A DNA stretch of 64,000 bases from Isoetes taiwanensis (Eukaryota; Streptophyta; Lycopodiopsida; Isoetales; Isoetaceae), in NCBI GenBank assembly GCA_021234155.1, contig JAJEKV010000001.1, forward strand, positions 27,483,768 to 27,547,767, in the 5' to 3' direction. Shown here one piece after another: positions 44,201 to 61,699 of the stretch (positions within the stretch are counted from its first letter, which is position 1; each line of letters starts with the position of its first letter). The notes under the pieces are model-generated. The model did not search any database. It worked only from the letters and a program-made list of their open reading frames with translations, and had not been told where the DNA came from. The translations under genes were made by a program, and so were the position numbers.

Positions 44201-47200
44201 TGAGCCCTCGGATCGCCATTCTGGGCAGAGAGGAGCCATTATATAAGTACATTCCATAGTCAAGGCCGGTTATTGGCATCTTCTCACAGCAGCACTTCTC
44301 TCATTGCACATTGCTTCAACGGCTCTTCGTCCAATGGATTTCTTCTCCAGCTTCTCTGAGAGATTCCTTCTCCACATCGTTGCTATGAGCACCTTCATGG
44401 CAAGTTTTCTCATACTTCTTTGGAAGATACGCGTCCCTCCCTTTGTGATCCTTGCGTTTGGATTTTTTCTCACCCCTATTCTTGCAGTTTTCCTTGCTAT
44501 ATTGCTATCTTTGTGCTTGCATGGATTCACCTTTCTTTAGCACCAGCATGCAAAGTCGTATCTTGTGATATCGACGTGCTTGCTATGCCATACTACAGGT
44601 TGGGAGCAACATTGGGATTTCGAGTTATGGTTCGATAGTTCACATTCTGTCTGATTAGTTTTTGTTATATTTATCTATGTGGAGTTGTTTTATGCGATGT
44701 TCCGCGTGGTTTCATTTGTATTGCTTGTGTTGGGGCTGATTTCATATGTTTCCCTTGATCTTAGTGTTCATTTCTTGCATCATCCCATTTTCTTTCTTGT
44801 GGTTCTCTCCCCGGAGCCTATTGCTGATATGTTTCTGGTCTCATTTTCCCTTGTGTTTGATCTGTCCATATCACATCTTCTTTGGTTATTATTTCCCCTT
44901 CTCACCACCCATCGGATGCATGCTTGCTCCCAACAGGTGTTTCCTATTTCCTCAATCTCTTTTCACAGTCTCTGTATTCAGAAGACCACGGATTCAGCTT
45001 ATTCTTTGGGCAACATGAGTTTCGGTTCTGCATCCACCTGCATGGATATCTATTAGGAGCACTTATAGGATTTCAATCCCACAACTCCCACCCCAACATC
45101 GTTCCCCATTTTTGCCCCATCCCCGCCTTGTTTGTTGACCCAGCAATTCGTTGCTACTTGAGCACACAATTCTACTTTATCCAAGCTTCTTTGGCATTCG
45201 AATTCTGCTTTTCTTGCTGGTACCTCTGCCTGGCACCCATGGTTTCTTCCTCAGTTTTTCAGTCTGTTTCTCTGTTTCTATTCTTGCCGATGTTCCAGTT
45301 GCTCCTTCAGATCGCTTGGCTCCCGACTTGGCTTGTTGTCCTCCCTTACATTACGGCGACCTCCACCGCCCGGTCGACATCCCCCCCCCCCCCCCCCTCT
45401 CTCCCTCTCCCTCTCTCCTCTCCCTCTCCCTCTCCCTCTCTCGGGTAAGTTTTGTGGTTTCAGTGTCTTGTCTGCTGGTTCGGTTCTTCCACCGTTCCTT
45501 TCTTTTTTATTTTGGCCCACTTCTTTCTTTAGAGAGCCCCTATGTCTATCCACCATCGGACCCTCCTATCAATCTTTGCATGCCCTTATTTTCAGCCCGT
45601 CCTCTCCTTGCATCCTCCTCTAATTTTACCGGTCCGAATACCACAATTCACCGTTATAAAGGCTTTTTGTGCTACCATTTTATCCACCTTTGCCCCTTCC
45701 TTCTTTGTCTATCTTTTTGCTTGTCACTATGTCATTCAGTTGCCCCCTGTGCTCTGCCGATACCTTTTCTGTCGGTTTTTTCCCCCTGCCCTTTGCACCT
45801 CCGGAGATTGCAATGTCAACTCACCATCTCTACACACACCATTTGGATGCCCTGCACCCTTCTGCTCGCAATGTGTTGCAACTAGACTGTCCTGATATCG
45901 ATTGGTCTGTTGAGTTCTTCCAGGCGCTTTATCTTTATGCATCTTTTTCTCCTGCCGTCCGTTGAGTGTTCTGCTCATATCACCTCCTCGATCCTCTTCG
46001 TGCTCGGTTTTTGGGGGACGTCATTATGCAATGGGGTTTTTCGTCCTTATGCCCCATTAAATTTCCCAAATTTTTTCTTATCTTGACTTAATACCCCCCG
46101 AATTTCTTTCCACTTATCTGGCTATTTCTTTGGGTTTGATAGCTTGATTGTCCATGACCTTCGTTGGGGGTTTACGGTCTGTGCCTCATCGCAGTATATA
46201 TGTTGGCACCTTCTTAAGAATAACACAAAATAAAATGGTTTGACATCGGGTCATCACATTGGGTTCTTTTTTGGCATCGTGTGTATCTCTCTTTCCCTTT
46301 ACCATCCACCATTGCAGTTAACTTAACACTATTTTTTGCGCATCCTTGCATCGTGGTTGATGACTTTGGTTTCCTCATTTTATGTTCCTGCCCTTGCATT
46401 TTCCTTATTGTTGTGGGCTTCTCCCATACGTCTCTTTTTTCACGTTGGAGTCACTTTGCACTTTTCACTTTATTGTTGTAGTCCTCTTTTCCTTTACATA
46501 TTCCTGGACTCGTCATCACATGGGGACGACTTGCCCCTTGTTGGGACGTCCCCTCTTTTTTCGTTTCGGGGCTGGGGCATCCTTCATTTGATTGTTTATG
46601 TTCTCTAATGTACTTCGGTTTTTCAGATCATTGAACTGATACCTTTCATATCGGGCAGCCCCACCTCTCCTACGTCGAGTTCACTTTCTCCCCTGATCCA
46701 AAAGTCAGATTCATACCTAAGAAGAATGTATGTGCACGAACCATGAATGAAACCTAAACCTGCCCAACCCATGCTTCATTGAACATGTTTCATATGCCAT
46801 ATGATTCATTGCAAGAATAAGCACAGACAGTTGAATAAGATACTCTATCACTGCATGCGTTCTCAACATGGTCATGATTCAATGCTTAAGGGATTCTAGA
46901 TTCTTGCTAGATTTCATACTCTAAAGCAAGGGACTTTAGGTCTAATTCACAGCTCATTGCCTTATTTTGCGATCAAGGGATGCCTTCAGATGATTGTTAC
47001 TTGCGAAAATTTAGAAGCGACCACAGAGTACTAGCAAGTTTCCAGCTAAATCTGGATGTTGTTTGGTATAACAAGAATCAAAATTCTTTTGGGAAGCTGC
47101 CACATCTAATTGCATGGGAATCCAAAGATGCACCTATCTATTGCACGACCGATTTGTTTTCCTCTGCCTGTGCGCTGACCTAACTATACCTTATATTGAA

Positions 47201-48239
47201 CTTTACCCCTTGCATGGTGCTAGATTGAATGTTACTGATTAAATGTGGTGCTCAAGCAATTTGAACAAATGTAAATGGCCGCAGACAGGATCTTTAGGAG
47301 GATGGATGCTTCTTTTGATTGCAGCTTATAGAGGCAAGGATTTTCATATCTGGCCGAGGATCCCTCCTACTTTGGGGTACGAATTGCACAAACTGGTTTT
47401 CTTGGTTTAGTTCAACAAATAAATCATGCATTTTAGTGTTAAAGAGGACACAAAAAAATGTAAAACTTGACATGGTCTTTTGATTTAGAAAGCAGGGTTA
47501 TGAAAGCATAATATTGGGGCTCTATTTGTTCTCGTTGCAAAGAAAATGATCCTGAAATTGAAGCACCTATATTTGCAGCTGGAAGAAGGATTAACATGAG
47601 TTGTTATAAAAGCAAAGACACCCATGTTCTCTAACCAATTTGTGGTAGTCTTTTCTAGAATAAAAGATTAATTGATCTATTTGAGAAGGCACGTGTGGTG
47701 TGTGGTCACATGTCCAGTTGGATGATGCCTAGTGGCGTGACGTTAAAACTACTATCTATCTATCTATCTATCTATCTATTAACTAACTAGTTTTTCGTTC
47801 CCTTCGCATTTCTTTGATGGCCAGTGTTCCAGCCTGATTCGAGCAATATATAATGAAATATATGCACCTCATTTTCATTTCCTAATTCTACAGGCGTATA
47901 GTTTGTTAAGAGCTATAGCTTTACTAGCAACTCATTAATACCTTTCTTGTGGCTTCTCTTGATGCATGAATAGTCAGATCTACCTTTGACTGCTTTGTTG
48001 CATCTACGTACTCACTGACATAGACTGATGAATGGAATATTTAATTTGCAAGCACGGTGTTCTGATGATTAGCATCATATTGACAGTGCTATGGTATGAA
48101 AACTATAGACTATCTGGTTTGGTTCAAAGTGACAGTAGAACTGCCAAATACATTCAATGCGGAAGATCGTTTACATTGGTCCACGATTTTGAATGTTAAA
48201 GAACCCTCTGGCTTTGAGCACAATGTTATGACATGTTTT
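41232..48239. other. Long T/C-rich intergenic stretch
   Basis: Several pyrimidine-rich open frames (44.3-46.6 kb) are Leu/Phe/Ser/Pro-rich low-complexity translations without recognisable domains. There is a C17 tract at about 45381-45397 followed by CTCTCC repeats, and CTAT repeats at 47752-47780. No gene is supported. Part may be the interior of a decayed LTR element primed at 40580. Confidence 0.5.
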
Positions 48240-49366
48240 GTACTCAGGATGTTTTGCCATTGCCAGTCACATCTGTTCCGGGCACTGGTCGAGCCTGTCC
48301 TTCTGTACGGGGTCGAGGTTTGGGGCCCGGTCGTCTCTTTGGCGACCTGGAATGACTTGGAGCAGGTGCAGAAGGCATTTTTGGCACGGGCACTTGGGGT
48401 GAAACCTTCAGTCCCCTATCAGATTCTGCTGCAGGAAACTGGATTCTTGCCGCTTCAGCGGGCAGCCCTTGATAGACACATCGTCTATTTTCAGAAAGTG
48501 GTTACTATGGGTGATGCTCGGCTCCCGCACCTGGCTTACACTGTGGCCATGGGTCCGCAGCGGCTTAGGGCCTGTTGGAGGGGTAAGAGAGATCAGTGGT
48601 TCGCCAGATGGAACGTGCAGGAGCACAGATGCGTGCAGGTGGGCACAGCGGCCGATCGTGACAGCCTGCGGGAGTACCTAGACGCTTGTTTCCTTGGCAA
48701 GCTCTGGGACCCCGGCGCTCTAGAGCAGGTCAAAATGGCCCATTACAAGGAGCACATCAACCCCGTGTTAGCCCGGGGCCCACAGCTCTACCTGCATTCC
48801 CGGTACCCCCAAAAGCTGCCAGACTCATTGCCTCCATTCGCACAGTGCCCACCATCTTCGCGATTGAGGCGGGCGGGTGGATTGTGGAGCCCCCGCCAGA
48901 CAGGCTCTGTCGGTCTTTGTCAAAACGGGTGCCATTGAGGATGAGTCTCACACTTTCCAGAGTTGCCCAGCGTTCAGTCAGATCCGGGCCAATACGGCTC
49001 CCTTAGTACGGCCGGACTTGCCCTTGCATTTGCTGATGAACACACCGCCAAGACGCGTGCCCCGGGGTCGCATATTCGGGAGGTACTTGGACTGCGAGGT
49101 CACCTTTGCCCCTTTGGGCCGCGGTGATTAGGCACTACGGGTGTGGTGCATGACCAGATATATTTGGGTGTTTCGCATTTTATATGTTAGGGCAGTTTTG
49201 TCGGCCAGGTCGATTGTCGCCACGGTTTTTCCCTCGAAAACCCTTCGGGGCGGGGGTTTTTTAATCCGGGCAGTAATCCGCTTGCTGCGTTTTTGTATTG
49301 GGTCCCATAGACCGATTGGTCTCCGTGGACGATAAAAGTACCTTCCTTCCTTCCTTCCTTCCTTCA
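48240..49366 (+). mobile_element. LINE 3' fragment B with CCTT tail
   Basis: Carries the C-terminal part of a LINE ORF2: ALVEPVLLYGVEVWGPVVS, VQKAFLARALGVKPSVPYQI, LLQETGFLPLQ, then a zinc-finger region with frame breaks (about 48840-48980). The 3' UTR ends GGACGATAAAAG (49327-49338), followed by CCTT repeats to 49365. Same family as 40708-41231. Inactive through 5' truncation. Confidence 0.88.
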
Positions 49367-50820
49367 GACATGGGATTTTCATTTTCTTGAGTCTATGTTA
49401 AAGTGGCTTTAAAAGAGTATTTGGATGCAAAGAGTGCCTTCAAAGATGCGAATTTTTGGATGGCTTATGCATAGGGTGGTGAGGGCCATAGTTCATCACT
49501 TCCATCTCTTTGTATTTAGTGACGTTATAGACATTGGAGCATGCTTTAGTCTCGTACACACAAATTGGCATCTCTTTGGAGTTGGGAGTTGCTAGAAATA
49601 ATGAGCTCGTCGGTAGTTTTATTAGGTTTGTTCCAAGTTATTTTTCTCCTTAGATGCAATAGTGTTTCAAATTCTTAAGGCACTTCGCTGTTGTTTTGTT
49701 TCAATCATCATGTCATTTCAGTGGCTAAGGTTATGAATGTGTTGTGGCTAATAAGACCTACGATTTCGGAGGCCACAGGTCCATTTGGTTTGGATTTTGT
49801 ATCTCATGTTCTACTTTATTTAGCTACTATGTTTTAAATAACAAACTTGTCCTTCCAGAAAAAAGAAAAAAGAAATCATTGATGCTTTTTATCAACTTTA
49901 GACACAAATAAAACAATAAATATTTATAACATCAATGAACAATGACAAAGTGGATTCGAATAGTTCTTGTATATACATTTGAAATTAAATTCTTAACTTT
50001 GCAAACTTGCATAATAGAACCCTTTTTTTTAAATGTCATATGTCTTATCTAAACTCCATATGTCAAAAATCACCTTGCAAACTCCAAAAATATTTTGTAA
50101 ATCTTAGCAGATTTACAATACAAGCCAATTCTGCAAGTGCAAACCTCTGCGGAAGATACACTATAAAAGTTGTAGAAGTACACTATAATGATCATTAGAA
50201 AGATGAAATACATTTGCCTTTTTACCCATAATTAATCTTCTTTTTAGCACTATCAATAAAAAATCTAAATCAATTGAATCCACAGCCCGTATTTGGAACT
50301 CGTAATCTAAAAGAAAGAAAGAAAATAGTTGGGCCAAATTCCTTATAGTTTGGCCAGTGTAGTTGGTTAGATTGTTATTCTTGGCAGTATTTAGCCCAGA
50401 ATCATATGGTTTATGGAGAAGTGTATTTGTGGGCATACACTACGGTTTGCTATTTTGGTTTTAGGAAAACTTTGTGTGGGGCAATTTTTCAAGATGTTAT
50501 TTTGTATGGCTGATTCTGAGCTTGCAACAAGAGCGCTATGATGGAGGCGAACTAGAGAAGCTATGGTGCCATTTCTTTGGGGCCATTGTGTATCATGTGC
50601 CTTGATATTCTTGGGCCAAGGGGTGGTTGCATTAGCCTTGAAAACCCTGGTAAGGCTTGTTCTTGACTCCTTAGGCTGTTTGCTTGGAGCTAGTCAGAAT
50701 TAGCCTGCTTTTGGATCTGGTTGGATCTTGCTTGGCTTGCTCCGGCAACTAATCCCTTTGTGTGATCTTAGGGTTTTGGACCTGGCAGATTGTTCTTGGA
50801 ATTGGATACTTGCAACCATG
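49367..50820. other. Intergenic, no gene seen
   Basis: AT-rich, with stop codons in every frame and no recognised repeat. Confidence 0.55.
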
Positions 50821-50829
50821 CCAAAGCCT

Positions 50830-51660
50830 TTGCCTAGCAGAAATATACCGAAGAGTTCACGAGGCTGAGGCTTTATGTGCCGAAGCTAAGTGAACGACAT
50901 GCTGTGGAAAGCTACATTGAGGGACTTAACGACGTAAAGGACAACTCATTACTGAAATAGTCGACACCGAACCGATAGGTGAGTGGAAAGTCTACTCTCT
51001 GATGAGACGAGAGTAGACAAGCATGAGAGATAAGAGATCATATAGGATCATGCATGATAGAAAAGAACCTCTAGTCTATGGCCATTACGAGGAAGAAGCC
51101 ATCCTCTACGCCAAAGATGACGAAAGGTGTAGGCATTAGAAATCATATTAGACATGATAGGATGCTTGTCTCCACAACCACAATGGAAGAAGCATCCTCT
51201 TCCTATGCCAAGACACAATGCTTGCATTCATTTAGTTAATTAATTGTATGTAAACGGGTAGTTCCCTAATAACCATCTTTACATAAATTGAATATGCTAA
51301 CGTAGTGTGGACCTGCAGGCCAATAGAACGACACACAGACAGGACATTCGTGCGGCGAGAGTACTTGTAGCGCATGGACCGCCAGGGCATACTACACGGG
51401 AGGAAGAAGCATTCAAACATTATGATATGCTTAAGCGATAATAACATGTCTGAAGCAGGGCATTAACTGATCGCCTTGCTATAATTTTGTAAAAACTTTA
51501 ATATTCAAATGATAAGAATATAATTGTTACCATAATACAATTCTTGTATTTGCATACATTAAACGAGTCCGGCAGGGATCATGCAGGTTTTCAAGGTGGG
51601 GAGATTCGCGATGCTGCGGACAATATCAACTCAAGGTGGGGAGAATATGGCATTCCAACA
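50830..51660 (+). mobile_element. LTR-retrotransposon 3' remnant (gag-like fragment and polypurine tract)
   Basis: A broken frame near 50850-50940 reads FTRLRLYVPKLSERHAVESYIEGL, the style of a Ty3/gypsy gag. Near 51590-51650, AAGGTGGGGAGA occurs twice (51594 and 51634), the typical purine tract before a 3' LTR. TGGCATTCCAACATAA could be the LTR start. Protease and RT are absent between them, so this is deleted or decayed. Confidence 0.4.
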
Positions 51661-52195
51661 TAATATATGGAGTTAATACGTATAATATACTACCACGTCA
51701 CTAGTATATATCAATTCCAAACGACATGTATATGACAACCATATAGAGTTGTACCCTAGAATACAACCCATGGAACCATTAACATGTCTCCATTAACATG
51801 TGCACTGCCACGTGGCATAGGCCTAAGTGACCTTTTAGATTCCAAACCTAAAAGCGTCATGATAAAAGGAGCCTGGAACCCTAAAAGTGTTCCTTTCAAA
51901 TTCTAGCCTCCAGAGCTCATATTGCACCAGCGACAGACCCATTCCGACTTGCCAGCATCTGTGGAACTTGCTTTCCTAAGCAAATTGCCAAGACTTGACC
52001 ATCTCGAGCCATCCCGGTAACATGGACGCCATCCGCGGATTTGGAGCAAACTAAGGATCTGGTATGTGGTCGATCTGTTATGCAATGCATTGTTATTTGT
52101 TTTTGTGTTTCTTTGTGCTTAAAAAGATTTGTAATGCAAATTATATACCATCTAGTGTTTCTGAAAGTATCATTAGTCTTGGCTCCCTTCAACAA

Positions 52196-52518
52196 GAAAT
52201 GTCGGATGGCTCTGAGATATCCAGGTCTCCGACCCCTTCTACATCTCCTGTGTATGCTTTTAGGGATATATCTTTGAATCAAATTTTGGAATTGCCAATG
52301 GAGTTGTCACATAAACTGGACATGATGATACTTGTGGCTAGTGAATTTCTTAACATTGATGGATTCTGTGGCAGATTAAATGCTTTTGAATCGCAACTAT
52401 AGCAGAAGTGCTTGGTAATATTAATGTATGTATTGATATGTGGCTGACTGCTATGAATCGTGGAGATGGTAGGCCGACAACAGACCAAGCTATTGACCAA
52501 GCATCAATGAAGATATAA
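52196..52518 (+). pseudogene. Short coding-like fragment, unrecognised
   Basis: The frame starts near MSDGSEISRSPTPSTSPV and reads LNQILELPMELSHKLDMMIL to NAFESQ. After a one-base shift near 52400 it continues AEVLGNINVCIDMWLTAMN to MKI. Codon-like composition suggests past coding. No family recognised; it may belong to a retroelement or a lost exon. Confidence 0.3.
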
Positions 52519-53390
52519 GTTGTTGTCAAAAAGTCGTATGAACGGTCATTGAGTTAAACTGCTTTGGTTTTGAGATTTATTCTGTTTCATTGTGTTCTTT
52601 GTTTTAGGCTTGAGGTCTAGTTCCTTCTGAGGCTATGCATTGCCTTATGTTATGAGAATGGTGCCGAGGTGATGACGGCACCATTTTTTCTGTTGTTTCT
52701 CTCGTGCTCCCCATGCTCTTGTGTTGTTGTGCTATTTGTGCTGACCCTTGTGATCATTACGATCTTTGAACATTGAATTTGTAAAACATATGTATTTGAT
52801 TGTGAAGGGATTATCATGCTTTCTAATTTGCAGGTTCATTTCAACAAGCGTGGACCTCAGGTACATCATGTCTATTAGCTGTGTTTGTGAACCATCGCAT
52901 GATTTCCCGTAAAAGTTGTAAGAAAAATATTCACTTGTGACCTCGTATTCATACCTCCACGTATTCAACTTTCATTTATACTCAAATTAAGGGTTTGAGC
53001 AGCTTAGTTGCACTCGAAGGTCATGTTGCTTTTTTGGGTTTTTTTATGGCATTCTTGCAATGGTTCTAAAAAAGAAAGATAGCTTGCGTTTTGTAGGGAC
53101 TGGATAAGTCCCAACAGCTGCATTTGCATGCCGAAACTCCACTGCCCTGCTCCAGTGCCGAAACTCTACTCCTGGTGCAAATGCGATTAGGGAGGTGGCG
53201 TCTGATTCTGTGAAGCTGCTCTAGGCCTCTGTGTTATTATATGTGTGTGGCTTGCAGGCAAGATGTGCAGACGAGGCTTCCAGGGAAAGCTAAGAGGCGC
53301 GGATTCCTGAGGGTGTGCCTGGGCAGTCGCCGGTGTGAAATGTTTGTTGATGGTTGAAAGGCTTGTTTCATGATTTCGACTGGATAGTGT

Positions 53391-53490
53391 TAAATCCAAA
53401 GCTGTCACATTGTTAAATCCAAAGCTGCCACGAAGTGGCTCTGGTGAGGCCATTGCGGCCTGGAGGTTCGAATCCTCCGGCCCAACAAGG
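53391..53490 (+). repeat. tRNA-like SINE head (box A and box B)
   Basis: GTGGCTCTGGTGAGG (53435-53449) resembles box A, and GGTTCGAATCC (53465-53475) is a perfect box B within a 5-bp T-stem and 7-base loop. The 3' side GGCCCAA has no matching 5' acceptor strand and no anticodon arm forms. This is a tRNA-derived SINE or tRNA relic, not a functional tRNA. Confidence 0.5.
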
Positions 53491-54434
53491 AGGATATATT
53501 TCCTTTGTGTCTTTGTTTCTTTGCTTTGCTTCTTTGTTTTCCTTACTTTGTTTCTTTCACAAAGGTTGAATTGAAGGCAATATAGATCTGGTGCAGAATG
53601 TCAAAGGCAACTAGAGATGTATCCATCCAACAGTCTGTGGTGACGCTTTGGTACCATTGCGGTCCATGTTTTTTTGCCTTCGGTTTTTTTCAACGGTGCA
53701 TACACCACTGTGCACTTTTGCACCATTGAAAGTTGCACAAGGACCTCCGGTGAAAAAATCCTGGGTCGTTAACCTGGCACAATGGAGGCCATAGTCGCCA
53801 AATCAGTGGCCCACGAAACAATAGGAAAAACATCCCATAAACAACCTGCCATTCTACATTCAGGTTAACATACGCTTGGAACATATTCAGCCAAAAGACT
53901 TCAACATTTTATAAACTCAATTGTTCAAACTTCAAATTTCTTATTGTGTCGTTCTTTTTCCCTTCGCAATAAATTCATGAAAAACTTCCTTGCATTCTAT
54001 CGTCATTAAAATCCCTTTTCCATTTGTATACATTCTGCTTTATAACATTCTGCTTTATATTATGAATCCTTTTAATCGTTTTGCTCCTAGGCACCATACA
54101 GTACACTTGGCAAAAAAGTCCTCAACCATAAGCTCACATACCACACTTTGGGCAAGGAATCCTCAACCTAAGTTAACTTCGTTCAGGAAACACCATACCA
54201 GCCATCCGGGCATAAAACCAAAACCGGAGAAGGGTACTGCACTGGTTAGTACAATAGCAAAGCGCAGGGCATTTGCATTACGCTTGGCATCTACTATCTA
54301 ACAAATTGTTTAGTGCAAACATACATCCCGGTTGTTTGGTACAAATTGTTCGGTGCAAATATAGTTCTATAGTTCCCTTAATGCTTCGCAATGTTCAATT
54401 TTTACCACTGGTAATTTAATGCTCTACAATGTTC
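53491..54434. other. Intergenic, no gene seen
   Basis: Begins with a T-rich CTTTGTTTC stretch. The frame at 53990-54301 is unrecognised and unsupported. Confidence 0.5.
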
Positions 54435-54720
54435 TAAATTTTAAAACTTAAAAAACATCGCCACAACAAACCTTTAACGCATTAAAATAAGCTTGGGACT
54501 TAGAATTATTCACTCAACCTCAAATCACTGAAGCTTTGCTTCTAATCTTAAGACATTAAAGACCTGCTACTACTCCATAAATTTTACCACTTAAAAAACA
54601 TCGCCACGACCGACCTTTAACGCATTAAAATAAGCTTCGGACTTGGAATTATTCACTCAACCTCAAATCACTGAAGCTTTGCTTCTAATCTTAAGACATT
54701 AAAGACCTGCTACTACTCCA
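54435..54720. repeat. 143-bp tandem duplication
   Basis: Two units (54435-54577 and 54578-54720) differ at only a few positions. Shared landmarks are ACTTAAAAAACATCGCCAC and GACCTGCTACTACTCCA. Confidence 0.95.
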
Positions 54721-56515
54721 GCTAGTCCTCCTATCTGAGGAAGCTACTGGTCGTTGTCGCACAATGATGGGTCACAAAATGCATACAATATAACTGCCGT
54801 GCATTGGACGTATAAGGCCAAGGACATTCAAAAAAACTAGCAATAACACTTTCACTTTGGCAGCTCACTATCGCCTTTCTAAAAATAAACAGTAACATCC
54901 ATTCCAAAGTGCCAGCCACAATGGTCCAATAAACCTGACTGATTTTGACTGATGGGAACTAACCTCTCAAAAAAAAGATGACCATTTCAAATTGATAGAT
55001 CCAATTGCCTGATGAATTATTAACTTCTTTGAAGAATCAAAGTATATACCAGAAAAGTGTTGATAAGGGAATGCAAAGCATAATGGCAAATGAGGCTTTT
55101 TATCTCATGCTATATTACCATACAAGCCCTGGCTTTACCAACACTACAAATCTGAGGGTAGAGTTTTTTTTTCATGCTGCATGGATGCGGACTTTTTGAC
55201 AACCTATAGAAACGTTCCTGATTTGAACAAATAAAGGCAGCCAAAAGAAGAAAAATCTTCTGAGAAGTGAGGCCAACATGAGATTTCGCTACATGGAAAC
55301 TGCCTGCATGGATCCAGCTTAGCCATTCATCTTAAAAGCATACCTCATCTACGGATATTGTACATTTGCAGTGAGCTTCTCGCACCAGACACAAAGGAAA
55401 AGGAGGCCAGCACATTCAAATACATTTCCTTACCAGTTACTTGGGAACTCAAAGTGGGTTGCAATAGTTCAGGCATTCTAACACAGAAGGTACCTGATGC
55501 TCTTATCAAAAAAAACTGGACTTCCCAGCAGCCTTGCTTACATATCCTGCATTACACACTCTAATATATATCAGACCAGGATTCTCTTGAAGTTGACAAA
55601 CAGTCTAACCCCATGCATCACAAAAACCTCAAACAGTATTTGCTTAAGACACTTCCCAGCATTCTATCAATGTCATGATGACGACCTGTATGTACAGGTT
55701 TTGGGTTAGTCAAAACCTACTCGAGTGACCTCTCCTATGTATGTAAGACATAATCTGCCCATCTCTTGCCAGTTATAAATTAAGCATATTGAAACATGTT
55801 ACAGACGTCACTCAATATGACTATTTACCTCCTTGTAGCAGTTATCTATTGCTTAACTCTCCGGGATTTCCTTCACGAAACCTGGAAATGTCCCTGAAGC
55901 GAGTTGGCATCAGAAACTAAATTCTTCCAAGAGAAAAAACAATCGCAGTTAAACATTCTTGCCCTTATAACGAACCTATAATAATCATAAATTATGCACC
56001 ATTTGAACAAAAGCCCGGCTCTAGCACCATCACTTAGAAACTGACTTCTGAAATGCAGATCCATATCTCTAAGACTTCAGACAACAGTAAAAATTTCACA
56101 AAATTTAATAGGCTTCCATCATTAAATTGCCACCAAAAGATTCACTGGTCATCATAAACTAAGTTCCAAAAAAATGCCATTGGCATCTTGCCTTACAAAA
56201 GCGACAGTTCTGATATTCTCCCAGTTAACAAGTGCCATCCAGGCCACAGCATCTGTTGTCGATGCACATCTCGCCACCTATATGGTTGTCCATTGTACTT
56301 TGGTACAGCATCAATTGATAGCCGCAAAGCAATAAACAGGATACGGCCAAATGTCAGGGCACATATAGCACACGCAAAGTGTTCTATAAAACACTGTGAT
56401 GCAGAAAAGAATATTATGTATTTACAGCGAGCGATTCAACGTTCTACACATTCTAATCAATTATGCATTACATAGGTACAACAATCAATCATGCCACACA
56501 AATGGCAGAGCTGCA
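54721..56515. other. Downstream region of the PRP4-like kinase gene
   Basis: AT-rich with no sustained coding frame. It may include the 3' UTR of the kinase gene near 56515 and below. Confidence 0.5.
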
Positions 56516-60765
<4,250 letters not shown>

Positions 60766-61699
60766 GACCAGCTTACGCTTTCTTGTGCTTATATTGTCAC
60801 AAAGAGGAAAGACTCACCAGAAATTAGAAACGTTTACTTGTTTGCTCATGGCCATCAAACGGTTGAAACAAACCCGGCGCCATTGCGGTTGCACTGCCGA
60901 GCCTCCAATGCACAGAATCGACGCCCAAAGATCGAAAATTTTGGCAAAGACACGGCGTCGGAGAAAAGGGGCAGGAAGCTGGGAGAGCACAGCATACCCT
61001 AGAGCCTTTTCATCCTCACCTTTGCGCGCGCTCCACGGACGGTGTGATAATAGCCAGACCTCCGCTGCATCAAGGCCGTTTATCCCACGCATTGTAATTT
61101 TTTTGTTTAGGGAAGGAAATTCACCTACTTTTTTGGAGGGCATTTTGATAAATATGGTAATATCATTGTGGCCCATGAAAGTTGTATGTCTAAAAAAAGT
61201 TTGCATGAGCTTCTTCTTTCTTACGTAAAAATACTATCTATCTATCTATCTAAACTACAGTTTAATTTGCAACACACTCTTTCTTATTGGATTGGTCACC
61301 AAGCAACTCCATTTTTAGGGCATGGGCGTTGGGATGGTATTCATATAGATAGATGTAGGAGGATAAAATGCTATAATCTTTGTTTTGACGGCTCGGATGA
61401 TGACAAATTTCACATTTCTTGAAAGCCCACGAGATGCATTTTAAGTGAAACTAAATTCATTCACAATACACGCCGACACCTTCTAGACCTTCAAAGACAA
61501 GGGATTGAAAGTCTCTTTGCATGTCTGATGCCCACCCATCATAGAATTAAGACGATGGACACTACAACCCTGCTATCGAGCACTCCACCATGCTCCATCG
61601 TACTTACTATCATATGCATCAACGTTATCTTCACGTGATCCATCTCCATTTCTCTGTCTCTCACATCCCAAGGCATATAAGACGCATGTCAGAAAAAGA
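60766..61699. other. Promoter side of the PRP4-like gene and spacer
   Basis: About 300 bp of higher GC upstream of the kinase start (to about 61090) may be its promoter and 5' UTR. The rest is AT-rich with CTAT repeats at 61233-61252. No other gene seen. Confidence 0.5.

Noticed and set aside
44304-46608. Cluster of long Leu/Phe/Ser-rich frames
   Set aside because: The region is strongly pyrimidine-rich, frames overlap in all phases, and no domain, membrane-protein pattern or splice structure is convincing.
53435-53484. Functional tRNA gene
   Set aside because: The T-arm and box B are perfect, but there is no 5' acceptor strand or anticodon arm, so it is listed as a SINE head or relic.
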